This document shows, in pieces, positions 37,236-46,161 of a DNA stretch of 64,000 nt. The translations under genes and the position numbers were made by a program. The notes beneath the pieces are model-generated. The model was given only the letters and a program-made list of their open reading frames with translations. It was not told the DNA's origin and did no database searches. Positions within the stretch are counted from its first letter, which is position 1. Every line of letters starts with the position of its first letter. Source of the DNA: Methylotenera_A sp963701715 (GTDB lineage Bacteria; Pseudomonadota; Gammaproteobacteria; Burkholderiales; Methylophilaceae); contig CAVPAX010000004.1 of assembly GCA_963701715.1 (NCBI GenBank), positions 248,001-312,000 of the forward strand. Reading direction: 5' to 3'.

Positions 37236-37264
37236 TTGCGCTAACCGTTTGAAAAGACTATAAT
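37236..37264 (+). promoter_or_regulatory. Sigma70 promoter of the panD operon
   Basis: TTGCGC (37236-37241) and a perfect TATAAT (37259-37264) are separated by exactly 17 bp. They lie 36 bp before the panD ATG, so a short leader is expected. Confidence 0.8.
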
Positions 37265-37300
37265 ACGCCTCCTTTTTCACTGACTTTGCGAAAGGTCTAA

Positions 37301-37681
37301 ATGCAAAGAACAATGCTGAAATCGAAACTGCACCGCGCGCATGTGACGCACAGCGAATTGCACTATGAAGGCAGCTGCGCGATTGACGAGACTTTATTGG
37401 AAGCAGCCAATATTCGAGAGTACGAACAGATTGATATCTACAATATCACTAACGGAGAGCGTTTCAGCACTTACGCCATTCGCGCCGAACGTAATTCAGG
37501 CATCATTTCGGTAAATGGCGCTGCTGCTCACAAAGCAAATCCTGAAGACATTATTATCATTGCAAGTTACGCCGTTTACAACGAAATTGAGCTCGATAAA
37601 TTCAGCCCGCAGCTTGTTTATGTCGACGAGCAAAACCGTATTAAATCCCAACGCAACACAATTCCAGCACAGGCCGCATAA
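37301..37681 (+). CDS. panD: Aspartate 1-decarboxylase
   Basis: This 126-residue pyruvoyl enzyme makes beta-alanine. The self-cleavage site is Gly24-Ser25 in HYEGSCAIDETLL. LKSKLHRAHVTH and INGAAAHKANPEDIIIIASYA are also typical. The ribosome binding site AAAGG is present. The stop abuts the rsfS start directly (TAAATG). Confidence 0.97.
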   Translation: MQRTMLKSKLHRAHVTHSELHYEGSCAIDETLLEAANIREYEQIDIYNITNGERFSTYAIRAERNSGIISVNGAAAHKANPEDIIIIASYAVYNEIELDKFSPQLVYVDEQNRIKSQRNTIPAQAA

Positions 37682-38041
37682 ATGACATTTGATTTAGAAG
37701 CAATGAAACTCGCAGTAATTGATGCGATTGAAGATATTAAAGGTTTTGATATAAGCGTGATGGATGTGCGAAAACTCACTAGCCTCACAAATTATATGAT
37801 CGTCGCTTCAGCGACCTCCAGCCGTCAAGCAAAAGCTATTGCAGATAATGTGCGCGAAAAGCTGAAAGAAAAAGGCTATGAAATTCGCGGCACCGAGGGT
37901 GAAAAAGATGGTGAATGGGTACTAGTGGATTTGGACGATATTGTCGTGCATATTATGGTGCCTGCTACTCGCGCATATTACAATCTAGAGCAATTATGGG
38001 GCGAGGCCGAGAGCCGTCGCAGCCATATTAAGGCTGAATAG
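37682..38041 (+). CDS. rsfS: Ribosomal silencing factor
   Basis: This 119-residue RsfS/YbeB protein binds L14 of the large subunit and blocks subunit joining in stationary phase. Text: DVRKLTSLTNYMIVASATSSRQAKAIADNV, GTEGEKDGEWVLVDLDDIVVHIM and YYNLEQLWGE are family hallmarks. It is followed by rlmH, its usual partner. Confidence 0.96.
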   Translation: MTFDLEAMKLAVIDAIEDIKGFDISVMDVRKLTSLTNYMIVASATSSRQAKAIADNVREKLKEKGYEIRGTEGEKDGEWVLVDLDDIVVHIMVPATRAYYNLEQLWGEAESRRSHIKAE

Positions 38042-38068
38042 ACCGGCTTTATGTCAAAGGGATAATTT

Positions 38069-38536
38069 TTGAAGCTGCATATTATCTCTATCGGCCATAA
38101 GATGCCAAGCTGGGTTGAAAAGGCTTGTACTGAATACATCAAGCGCATGCCGCGCGAACTTACTGTAGACATCATCGAAATCAAACCTGACAAGCGCGCC
38201 GATGGTAAAAATAGCGCAGCAGTGCAAGAGGCTGAAGCCAAACGTATCTTGGAAGCAGCCGGCAAAGATTTTTTAATCGCCTGCGACGAGCGTGGCCAAG
38301 AAGTAACCACCTTGCAGCTCGCAGAAAAGATGCAATTCTGGCAAACGCTTGGCCGAGATGTCAGCATCATGATTGGCGGTGCGGACGGCCTGCATCCCGA
38401 ACTTAAAAAACAAGCTGATTTCCAATGGGGACTATCCAAGCTCACCTTGCCACATGCATTCGTGCGTGTGTTGCTGTGCGAGCAACTTTACCGGGCACAT
38501 ACGGTCATTCAAGGCCATCCTTACCACCGCGAATAA
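38069..38536 (+). CDS. rlmH: 23S rRNA (pseudouridine1915-N3)-methyltransferase
   Basis: This 155-residue SPOUT-class methyltransferase carries the SAM-knot text FLIACDERGQE, DVSIMIGGADGLHPELK, LSKLTLPHAFVRVLLCEQLYRAHTVIQGHPYHRE. The start is a TTG after AGGGATAAT. phrB follows 3 bp after its stop. Confidence 0.96.
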   Translation: MKLHIISIGHKMPSWVEKACTEYIKRMPRELTVDIIEIKPDKRADGKNSAAVQEAEAKRILEAAGKDFLIACDERGQEVTTLQLAEKMQFWQTLGRDVSIMIGGADGLHPELKKQADFQWGLSKLTLPHAFVRVLLCEQLYRAHTVIQGHPYHRE

Positions 38537-38539
38537 TCC

Positions 38540-39994
38540 ATGAATAAAGCCCTGGTCTGGTTTCGACGCGATTTGCGCGATTTCGATCACGCCGCACTTT
38601 ATCATGCACTTAAAACTTCAGAACAAGTCTATTGCGCATTTATTTTTGATACCGAAATTTTGGATTCACTCCCTAGCAAAACAGACCGGCGCGTAGAGTT
38701 CATCTGGGAAAGCGTACGAGAGCTCAAAGCAGCGCTGCAAAACAAGGGCGGCGATTTAATTGTCGAACATGGCAAGGCGCGTGAACTTATTCCAAAGATT
38801 GCCATACAGCTCAATATCTATGCGGTGTTTGTTAATCGCGATTATGAACCGAACGCAATCGCGCGCGACAATGATGTGGCAACTCAGCTAACACAAAATA
38901 ACATCGCATTTCACAACTTTAAAGACCAGGTTATTTTTGAAAAAGACGAAGTACTTTCTTTAACCAATAAGCCTTATAGCATTTTTACACCATACAAAAA
39001 TGCACACCTCAAAAAACTCAACGATTTTTATTTAAAACCATACCCGGTCGATAGTTATATCGGCCACCTTGCTAAGATTGCACCTAGCGATTTGATGAGT
39101 TTAGAAGCTATCGGATTTAAACGAGCCAACCTGGCTGAAATGCGTTTGCCAACTGGCATGAGCGGCGGTAGAAAGCTATTTGAAGATTTTGAAAACCGCA
39201 TGTCTCATTACAAAGAAGCGCGCGATTTTCCTGCGATTAAAGGCGTTTCATATTTGTCGGCACATATACGTTTCGGTACCGTGTCGATCCGGCATTTGGC
39301 AAGGCAAGCCAGAGACCTTGCCAATACTGGCTCACAGGCCTGGTTAAATGAGCTGGTTTGGCGAGATTTTTATTTTCAAATTCTGTATCACAATCCCCAG
39401 ATTGCTGCTGGAAAAGCTTTTAAGCATGAATTTGATAACCTGGTATTTCCTAACAACACCGTTTTATTTGCCGCATGGTGTAATGGTAAAACCGGCTATC
39501 CTTTGGTAGATGCGGCCATGCGTCAGCTTAATCAAACTGGATTTATGCATAACCGGTTACGTATGGTGGCAGCAAGTTTTTTGGTGAAAGATCTACTTAT
39601 CGACTGGCGTTGGGGTGAACGTTATTTTGCCGAGCATTTACTTGATTTCGACCTAAGCGCCAACAATGGCGGCTGGCAATGGGCAGCCAGCACGGGCTGT
39701 GATGCACAGCCATGGTTCCGCATTTTCAATCCGGTTACGCAAAGTGAAAGGTTTGATCCTCAAGGTAAGTTCATTCGAAAGTACGTGCCGGAGCTAGGCG
39801 GTTGCAGTGACAAGGAAATTCATGCGCCGTGGCAAATTCCGCATATTCGTCAACAATCCATCGGCGTTGTAATAGGCAGAGATTATCCAGCACCCGTAGT
39901 CGATCATGCACTACAGCGAGTACTGGCGCTGGATTTGTACAAAAATTGCAGTCAAATAAAAACCAAAAAAACTTCCGTAGACCCTAAGGCATGA
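38540..39994 (+). CDS. phrB: Deoxyribodipyrimidine photolyase
   Basis: This 484-residue FAD-dependent DNA repair enzyme reverses UV dimers using blue light. The N-terminal antenna domain has ALVWFRRDLRDFDHAAL. The FAD-binding domain has YLSAHIRFGTVSIRHL, LNELVWRDFYFQILYHNP, GYPLVDAAMRQLNQTGFMHNRLRM, FLVKDLLIDWRWGERYFAEHLLDFD and NNGGWQWAASTGCDAQPWFRIFNP, the full photolyase signature. It is the last gene of the panD unit. Confidence 0.96.
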   Translation: MNKALVWFRRDLRDFDHAALYHALKTSEQVYCAFIFDTEILDSLPSKTDRRVEFIWESVRELKAALQNKGGDLIVEHGKARELIPKIAIQLNIYAVFVNRDYEPNAIARDNDVATQLTQNNIAFHNFKDQVIFEKDEVLSLTNKPYSIFTPYKNAHLKKLNDFYLKPYPVDSYIGHLAKIAPSDLMSLEAIGFKRANLAEMRLPTGMSGGRKLFEDFENRMSHYKEARDFPAIKGVSYLSAHIRFGTVSIRHLARQARDLANTGSQAWLNELVWRDFYFQILYHNPQIAAGKAFKHEFDNLVFPNNTVLFAAWCNGKTGYPLVDAAMRQLNQTGFMHNRLRMVAASFLVKDLLIDWRWGERYFAEHLLDFDLSANNGGWQWAASTGCDAQPWFRIFNPVTQSERFDPQGKFIRKYVPELGGCSDKEIHAPWQIPHIRQQSIGVVIGRDYPAPVVDHALQRVLALDLYKNCSQIKTKKTSVDPKA

Positions 39995-40180
39995 TTGTTG
40001 CTTTATCTATTAAGAGCAAGTAATTCTGTTGTTGTTTTTCAGCAACATACGTTTTGCGATATCTGATGATATTTTTAAACACTGGACAACTGCAGCACGT
40101 GTCGTAGATAATAGCTTCGATAGAATTGCTTGAATTTTAACTAAAACGTAACAATACATAATAATTGAGCGACCAAAACA

Positions 40181-40933
40181 ATGCATTCGAAATTAAAGAC
40201 ATTTTTACTTAGTTGCGCCATGGTGTTATTGGTGTCAGGTTGCGCTACACAAACAAATAAAGACCCGCTTGAAGGGATAAATCGGGGTATTTACAAATTT
40301 AATGATGTAACTGACAGGGCACTATTCAAGCCCGTAGCAAAAGCATATAAAGCCGTTGCACCAACACCTGTACGTAAAGGTTTTAATAATTTTTTCAATA
40401 ACTTAGGTTCAATCACCACCGTACTGAACGATTTATTGCAGCTTAAATTTGCAAATGCTTTTACGGATGCCGGCCGATTTATCATTAACTCCACATTTGG
40501 TTTGGCTGGTTTTATTGATGTTGCTGGCATGGATAACATTCCAAATCATAAAGAAGACTTCGGTCAAACTTTAGGGCACTGGGGTGTAGGTAATGGGGCG
40601 TATTTGGTATTGCCATTTTTAGGCGCAAGCAGTGTGCGCGACACAGCAGGTTTGATATTTGATACTGCGACCACAGACCCGGTTGCATATACACATAATA
40701 TTGGGGAAGTGCGATTACACAACCAGATTCGTGCGGCGCAATTCATAGACAGGCGTACCGAGCTACTCGATGCAAAAGACTTCTTGGACAATGCCTCGCT
40801 TGATCCATATGCATTTTACCGTGACGCTTATCTGCAACGTCGGGAAAACTTAGTGACTGACGGCGCAGTTAGCTCAAAAACAGATGATGGCTTTGAACCT
40901 GCAGATGAGGATCAAACTACTCCTGCCCCATAA
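40181..40933 (+). CDS. mlaA: MlaA (VacJ) outer-membrane lipoprotein
   Basis: This 250-residue lipoprotein has a lipobox VSGC at about residue 21. MlaA removes misplaced phospholipids from the outer leaflet of the outer membrane. Characteristic text: DPLEGINRGIYKFNDVTDRALFKPVAKAY, FINSTFGLAGFIDVAG, EDFGQTLGHWGVGNGAYLVLPFLGASSVRD and DPYAFYRDAYLQRREN. The C-terminus is acidic. It is alone here, without mlaFEDCB next to it. The 187 bp before it contain no gene that I can see. Confidence 0.95.
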   Translation: MHSKLKTFLLSCAMVLLVSGCATQTNKDPLEGINRGIYKFNDVTDRALFKPVAKAYKAVAPTPVRKGFNNFFNNLGSITTVLNDLLQLKFANAFTDAGRFIINSTFGLAGFIDVAGMDNIPNHKEDFGQTLGHWGVGNGAYLVLPFLGASSVRDTAGLIFDTATTDPVAYTHNIGEVRLHNQIRAAQFIDRRTELLDAKDFLDNASLDPYAFYRDAYLQRRENLVTDGAVSSKTDDGFEPADEDQTTPAP

Positions 40934-40953
40934 GTATGGATTGACTATTACTA

Positions 40954-40987
40954 ATAAAAAAGCCTCTTATGAACGAGGCTTTTTTAT
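40954..40987. terminator. Bidirectional rho-independent terminator
   Basis: AAAAAAGCCTC-TTATGAAC-GAGGCTTTTTT is a strong hairpin with A- and T-runs between convergent mlaA and pmbA. Confidence 0.92.
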
Positions 40988-41016
40988 TTTGTAGAAATAA
41001 TTTATTTAGTGCCTGC

Positions 41017-42357
41017 TTACTCACCAGCGGCTACTGTCATTTGCTGAATCAAAATTGAGCCTGTTTGTTTGGCGCTTTGTTTGTTGATGTCGCTGCCAAT
41101 CGCAACAATCTGCTTCAACATCTCTCCCATGTTGCCAGCAATAGTAATTTCTTCTACTGGATAGGCAATGACGCCATTTTGCACCCAGAACCCTGCTGCA
41201 CCACGTGAGTAGTCACCCGTCACCATGTTCAAACCATGCCCTAACACTTCGGTTACCAGCAAGCCCGTACCCATTAGCTTTAACAAATCAGCAAAACTAT
41301 GATTAGTGTGCTGAACGATTAAATTATGTGCCCCGCCTGCGTTTCCGGTGGTTTGCATGCCGAGCTTACGCGCTGAATAACTGGATAACACATAGCCCTG
41401 TAACACGCCATTTTCAACCAGCTTACGCGATTTGGTGGCAACACCCTCGCTATCAAACGCACTGCTGGCAATGCCTTTTTTAATATGCGGCAGCTCATCT
41501 ATGTTTAACAGCGGAGATGCAATTTGCTTACCCAGACTATCCAGCAAAAACGAGGATTTACGATACAAACTGCCACCGGAAACTGCACTTATCAAAGATG
41601 AAATCAGGCTGGATGCGAGCGGCGCTTCAAACAGCACAGGTACTTGGCAAGTACTGATGGTTTTTGCCCCCAAACGGCGTACCGTGCGTTCCCCCGCCAA
41701 TTTACCAACAAATTCTGCAGAATCCATGTCACGTATGTCGCGAGCAGATGTGTACCAGTAATCACGCTGCATATTGTTGCCATCTTCAGCGATAACTGAG
41801 CAGCTAACGCTATGGCGTGTGCTGGGATAACCTCCGACAAAACCATGGCTGTTGGCATATGCAAAAATGCTCTCGCTATTAGAAACGCCTGCACCTTCGG
41901 AATTGGTAATGCGTTTTTTATCTACATTAAACGCTGCTGCCTCGCACTGTTTGGCGATTTCAACCGCATCTTCAACGCTGATATTCCACAGATGATGTAA
42001 ATCCAGATCTGGAATTTCCGTTGCCATTAAATTAGCATCAGCCAATCCACAAAACTCATCTTTGGCAGTATACCTGGCAATATTGCTGGCAGCTTCCACC
42101 GTATCTTTTAACGCTTGCGGGCTTAAATCCGAGCTGCTCGCATGACCTTTTTGCTGGCCAAAATACACCGTGACGGAGACTCCCTTATCGCGGTTATACT
42201 CAATATTTTCCGTTTCGCCCATACGCACAGAAACGTTCTGCCCTATACCAAAGCTTACCTCGGTTTCGGCGCTTGTCGCGCCAGCCTGTTTGGCATACTT
42301 CAGCACATCCTGGCTAATTTGTTTTAAGGTGTCTAAATCAATCAAGCTGTTTGTCAT
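41017..42357 (-). CDS. pmbA: Metalloprotease PmbA/TldE
   Basis: This 446-residue member of the TldD/TldE family forms a heterodimeric zinc protease with TldD; TldE itself lacks the metal site. Text: GFVGGYPSTRHSVSCSVIAEDG, VPVLFEAPLASSLISSLISAVSGGSLYRKSSFL, GYVLSSYSARKLGMQTTGNAGGAHNL, LLVTEVLGHGLNMVTGDYSRGAAGFWVQNG and ITIAGNMGEMLKQI. No tldD is adjacent. Members mature small peptides such as PQQ-related or microcin precursors in some bacteria, so a link with the pqqA in this window is conceivable but not shown. Confidence 0.93.
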   Translation of the reverse strand: MTNSLIDLDTLKQISQDVLKYAKQAGATSAETEVSFGIGQNVSVRMGETENIEYNRDKGVSVTVYFGQQKGHASSSDLSPQALKDTVEAASNIARYTAKDEFCGLADANLMATEIPDLDLHHLWNISVEDAVEIAKQCEAAAFNVDKKRITNSEGAGVSNSESIFAYANSHGFVGGYPSTRHSVSCSVIAEDGNNMQRDYWYTSARDIRDMDSAEFVGKLAGERTVRRLGAKTISTCQVPVLFEAPLASSLISSLISAVSGGSLYRKSSFLLDSLGKQIASPLLNIDELPHIKKGIASSAFDSEGVATKSRKLVENGVLQGYVLSSYSARKLGMQTTGNAGGAHNLIVQHTNHSFADLLKLMGTGLLVTEVLGHGLNMVTGDYSRGAAGFWVQNGVIAYPVEEITIAGNMGEMLKQIVAIGSDINKQSAKQTGSILIQQMTVAAGE

Positions 42358-42421
42358 TAAATTTAAGCGATAATACTAAAACTGCTATCATACCGTAGCT
42401 AACGAGAAACCCTGCAAAAAC

Positions 42422-42940
42422 GTGACCGAAAAAAACCTTACACTAGAGCCCATCAGCAAAACCAAACTCAAGGCGGAAGCTGACGCCCAACAAGCGATTG
42501 GCAAAAAATTAGTCGATTTACCTAAAGATCGGCTGGTAAAACTAAATCTGCCAGAAGCCTTATTTGAGGCGGTGCTTGAGGCAAAGCGAATCACCGCCAA
42601 TGGTGCAATTCGCCGCCAAATGCAGTATTTGGGAAGGCTGATGCGTGATATTGACAGCACGCCGATTGTCGAACAATTGCAAAAATGGGAAGGCAAGCAT
42701 AATGAAGAAAATGCACGCTTCCACACGCTTGAGCGCTGGCGTGAACGGCTGTTAAGCAATGCAGAAGCCGTCTCTGAGTTTTTGGTCGCGTATCCACAAA
42801 CTGATAGCCAACAGCTACGCACACTGATTCGTAATGCGCAGCGCGAAGAAGCAGCGCAAAAGCCGCCAAAAAGCAGTCGTGAATTATTTAAACTTATTCG
42901 AGAGATTACTGAAAGTAATCAAACAACTGACAACGAATAA
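42422..42940 (+). CDS. darP: Dual-action ribosomal maturation protein DarP (YjgA)
   Basis: This 172-residue YjgA/DarP protein is a 50S assembly factor. Text: SKTKLKAEADAQQAIGKKLVDLPKDRLVKLNLPEALFEAV, ANGAIRRQMQYLGRLMRDID and LRTLIRNAQREEAAQKPPKSSRELFKLIRE. The start is GTG, and the gene is divergent from pmbA with only 64 bp between them. This pairing with pmbA is a conserved proteobacterial arrangement. Confidence 0.95.
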   Translation: MTEKNLTLEPISKTKLKAEADAQQAIGKKLVDLPKDRLVKLNLPEALFEAVLEAKRITANGAIRRQMQYLGRLMRDIDSTPIVEQLQKWEGKHNEENARFHTLERWRERLLSNAEAVSEFLVAYPQTDSQQLRTLIRNAQREEAAQKPPKSSRELFKLIREITESNQTTDNE

Positions 42941-42957
42941 CAAAATCAGGATTTGTG

Positions 42958-44373
42958 ATGTTGAAATTTTTACCATTCATATTTGCGATGCTGTCACCCA
43001 ACATTGGATTTGCAGCAGAAAGCACTTCACAACACGATTTAACCAATCACTGGGTAGGCATTAGCGCACTTATTCTGTTTTTTATTGCGTATCTCACCGT
43101 GATGGCGGAAGAATTTATCCATCTGCGAAAGTCCAAGCCTGTGGTGCTTACAGCAGGCATCATTTGGGCATTGATTGCATGGTATTACCAGTCCCATAAC
43201 ATTCCACATATAGTAGAAGCTGCGTTTAGGCATAATTTATTAGAGTATGCCGAGCTAATGTTGTTTTTGATTGTAGCGATGACATATATCAACGCCATGG
43301 ATGAGCGTCAAGTGTTTGAAGCATTGCGCACATGGCTCATTCGCAAAGGCTTGAGTTACCGCGCTCTATTCTGGGTGACTGGCTTACTGGCATTCTTTAT
43401 CTCTCCCATTGCTGACAATCTAACCACAGCATTACTGATGGGTGCCGTCGTCTTGGCAGTGGGAGGCAGCAATAAAAGATTTGTGCTGCTTTCCTGCATC
43501 AATCTGGTCATCGCTGCCAATGCTGGCGGCGCATTCAGCCCATTCGGCGACATTACTACTTTAATGGTTTGGCAGAAAAATATACATGCCAGCAACGGTG
43601 TTGTCGATTTTTGGGTGTTTTTCAGCCTATTCATCCCCGCAGCTGTGAATTGGCTGGTGCCAGCTACTATTATGCATTTTTCTGTGCCTAACGAAAAACC
43701 CAAAGGCAACAGCATCCAGCTACCAATGAGGCGCGGAGCTTTACCCATACTCGCATTATTCTTATTGACCATTTCCATGGCTGTGATGGCACATAGCCTA
43801 TTGGGCTTACCGCCTGTGCTAGGTATGTTGTCAGGCTTAGGGCTGTTGCAGTTTTATTCCTACATACTTAAACAGGCTGGTGAAAAAACACATTATGCCA
43901 ACAGCCTTAACGGCGACTTAAGCAACCCGATTCCTTACGATATTTATAGCAAACTTGCGCGAGCAGAATGGGATACGCTTTTCTTTTTCTACGGTGTAAT
44001 TTTATGTGTCGGTGGCTTAGGTTTTATCGGCTATCTCACTCTAGTATCTGAAACTATCTATGGCGGCTGGGGTGCGACTAACGCAAATATTGCTGTAGGT
44101 TTGATTTCAGCTGTTGTAGATAACATACCTGTGATGTTTGCAGTACTCTCCATGATGCCTGATATGTCGGTCGGCCAATGGATGCTAGTGACTTTAACTG
44201 CCGGTGTAGGTGGTTCTTTACTTTCGATTGGCTCGGCAGCTGGCGTTGCTTTGATGGGACAAGCGCACGGCAGTTACACCTTTTTTGGACATCTCAAGTG
44301 GCTGCCCGTTATTGCTCTTGGCTATGCCGCCAGCATCGCAGCACATATATTCTTGAACAGTCATTTATTCTAG
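42958..44373 (+). CDS. nhaD: NhaD-type Na+/H+ antiporter
   Basis: This protein of about 470 residues has a signal-like N-terminus and around 12 membrane helices, and belongs to the NhaD/arsenite-permease-like ion transporter superfamily. Typical text: SPIADNLTTALLMGAVVLAV, NAGGAFSPFGDITTLMVW, FFYGVILCVGGLGFIGYL, AVVDNIPVMFAVLSMMP and GVGGSLLSIGSAAGVALMGQA. It probably exchanges Na+ or Li+ for protons. Its TAG stop overlaps, within a palindromic CTAG, the TAG stop of the convergent PDZ gene. Confidence 0.92.
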   Translation: MLKFLPFIFAMLSPNIGFAAESTSQHDLTNHWVGISALILFFIAYLTVMAEEFIHLRKSKPVVLTAGIIWALIAWYYQSHNIPHIVEAAFRHNLLEYAELMLFLIVAMTYINAMDERQVFEALRTWLIRKGLSYRALFWVTGLLAFFISPIADNLTTALLMGAVVLAVGGSNKRFVLLSCINLVIAANAGGAFSPFGDITTLMVWQKNIHASNGVVDFWVFFSLFIPAAVNWLVPATIMHFSVPNEKPKGNSIQLPMRRGALPILALFLLTISMAVMAHSLLGLPPVLGMLSGLGLLQFYSYILKQAGEKTHYANSLNGDLSNPIPYDIYSKLARAEWDTLFFFYGVILCVGGLGFIGYLTLVSETIYGGWGATNANIAVGLISAVVDNIPVMFAVLSMMPDMSVGQWMLVTLTAGVGGSLLSIGSAAGVALMGQAHGSYTFFGHLKWLPVIALGYAASIAAHIFLNSHLF

Positions 44374-45101
44374 GGAAGGTTTATTGTTGCCTGTGTGATT
44401 TTACTTTCGTCCTCACGCTCATATTCGATTGCCACATTCTGGCCTTGCAGTTCTCGCACGACTGCTGAAAGCTCCTCTGGCTTATTCAATTCTACATTAC
44501 CAATTTTATGTAAATTATCACCACGCTTTAAACCTGCCTTTTCTGCAGGTGAATCTTTAACAACCGCCAGCACTTTTAAACCTTTATTTTCAACAATTTG
44601 TTCGGTCTCACTGTCTCTACTCGCCAATTTAATGATATGCACGCCTAGCAATGGCATGGGCAATTTAGCCCAATAGCTGGCAAAATATTTGTACTGCGGT
44701 GGTTCTTCAACTAAATCTTTGGCATCTATTTCACCGCCGCCTTTGTTTGCCGCTTCTTTAATTAATTCCAATTTAGAAGCTTTAGTTTTAGCAGAGCCAT
44801 ATTTTCTGTACACCAACACAGTATCTGCTTTAATCGCTTTTGCATGCTGCAATGCAAACTCCGGAGCCACATTGCCTGCCTCAAAGCCTGACGAGCCCAT
44901 CATGTCGTAGCCATTTTCCAGCATGCTGATATTATCGTCATCTTTGTGATTACTCACGTACATTTTGCTATCCGGGTTCGCCTGCAATGATACTAAATTA
45001 CCGGTGTTTTGCGCTTTATAGTTTTTTTCGTAAGGATTATCCGCCGCATAAACATGCATGCTTGCAGCCAACAACCATACTAAACCCAGTAATTTTGTCA
45101 T
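44370..45101 (-). CDS. Secreted PDZ-domain protein
   Basis: This 243-residue protein has a signal peptide (LLGLVWLLAASMHVYA, cleavage near residue 19). The middle part has EFALQHAKAIKADTVLVYRKYGSAK and resembles no known enzyme. The C-terminal PDZ domain (about 165-243) reads GLKVLAVVKDSPAEKAGLKRGDNLHKIGNVELNKPEEL. There is no protease domain, so it may be an adaptor or sensor in the periplasm. Confidence 0.8.
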   Translation of the reverse strand: MTKLLGLVWLLAASMHVYAADNPYEKNYKAQNTGNLVSLQANPDSKMYVSNHKDDDNISMLENGYDMMGSSGFEAGNVAPEFALQHAKAIKADTVLVYRKYGSAKTKASKLELIKEAANKGGGEIDAKDLVEEPPQYKYFASYWAKLPMPLLGVHIIKLASRDSETEQIVENKGLKVLAVVKDSPAEKAGLKRGDNLHKIGNVELNKPEELSAVVRELQGQNVAIEYEREDESKITQATINLP

Positions 45102-45170
45102 TTTGGTAAACCCTCAAATTTTGTCATGATATGATTTCATACTAGACAAGCATAATGCAAAACAATTCAC

Positions 45171-45758
45171 ATGAACCTTAAAATCGGCTTAGTATCAATC
45201 AGTGACCGCGCTAGTTCTGGTGTATACGAGGATAAAGGCATTCCCAGCCTGCAAGAATGGCTGAAAAGTGCGATTATCACACCTTTCACGCTAGAAACAC
45301 GCCTGATTGCCGATGAGCAGGATGAGATTGAAGCAACTCTCAAAGACTTGGTGGACTATCAAAACTGCCATTTAATTTTAACGACAGGCGGCACCGGCCC
45401 TGCCCTCCGCGATGTAACGCCAGAAGCTACTTTAGCCGTAGGCGAGAAGGAAATGCCAGGCTTTGGCGAACAGATGCGCCAAATCAGTTTGAATTTTGTA
45501 CCAACCGCCATTTTGTCACGCCAGGTCGCAGTCATACGTAAGCAATGTCTTATCATCAATTTACCGGGGCAGCCCAAGGCCATCGCACAAACGCTGGAAG
45601 GATTAAAAAATGAGACTGGCGAGCAAGTCGTGCATGGCATATTTGCCGCTGTACCTTACTGTCTGGATTTGATTGGTGCGCCTTATATTGAAACCAATGC
45701 ACAGATAGTCAAAGCTTTTAGACCAAAATCCGCCGCTAAACCAACCTCAAGTCAATGA
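45171..45758 (+). CDS. mogA: Molybdopterin adenylyltransferase
   Basis: This 195-residue MogA protein adenylylates molybdopterin before molybdenum insertion. Text: KIGLVSISDRASSGVYEDKGIPSL, LILTTGGTGPALRDVTPEAT (the TGGTG loop), EMPGFGEQMRQISLNFVPTAILSRQVAVIRKQCLIINLPG. It is close to the E. coli length. VanZ-like and thiL follow on the same strand. Confidence 0.95.
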   Translation: MNLKIGLVSISDRASSGVYEDKGIPSLQEWLKSAIITPFTLETRLIADEQDEIEATLKDLVDYQNCHLILTTGGTGPALRDVTPEATLAVGEKEMPGFGEQMRQISLNFVPTAILSRQVAVIRKQCLIINLPGQPKAIAQTLEGLKNETGEQVVHGIFAAVPYCLDLIGAPYIETNAQIVKAFRPKSAAKPTSSQ

Positions 45759-45777
45759 ATCAGCAAATCAGGCCGAT

Positions 45778-46158
45778 ATGAAACAGCTGTCTCAGCAAAA
45801 ACTGCGTGTTATGCCCTTTGTTTTTTTGGCTACATTCACCATCATCACTGCGCTAATGCTCATAGAGCTTGCCCCCAAGCATGGCGGCTGGCCGTACTGG
45901 GACAAAGTCCAGCATATGCTAGTATTTGGTTTGCTTGCCTTAGTAGGCAACCTGGCTTTTCCGCAAAAAAAGTATTGGGTTTATTTGGCTTTGATAGTCT
46001 ACGGGGCCTTAATAGAGTGGCTGCAAAGCGTGTTCACAATCACACGCATGGCAAGTGTATATGATTGGCTAGCAGATGTTATCGGTATTTTATTAGCCAT
46101 GCTCATAAGCCTAGCGCTAGCTTACTATACAAGCAAACCCCAGTCTAAATTACCATAA
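45778..46158 (+). CDS. VanZ-family membrane protein
   Basis: This 126-residue protein has about four membrane helices. The VanZ-like pattern is WPYWDKVQHMLVFGLLALVGNLAFP (DK..H...F..L), LIVYGALIEWLQSVFTITRMASVYDWLADVIGILLAM. The function of chromosomal relatives is unknown; teicoplanin resistance should not be inferred. The stop is 3 bp before thiL. Confidence 0.88.
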   Translation: MKQLSQQKLRVMPFVFLATFTIITALMLIELAPKHGGWPYWDKVQHMLVFGLLALVGNLAFPQKKYWVYLALIVYGALIEWLQSVFTITRMASVYDWLADVIGILLAMLISLALAYYTSKPQSKLP

Positions 46159-46161
46159 GCC

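Noticed and set aside
42382..42820. Long minus-strand open frame opposite darP
   Set aside because: It mirrors the codon pattern of darP, has no binding site and its product looks like a Ser/Arg-rich shadow.
45778..46158. Glycopeptide resistance gene (VanZ)
   Set aside because: VanZ-like proteins are widespread in Gram-negative chromosomes and no van genes are near; only the membrane family is called.
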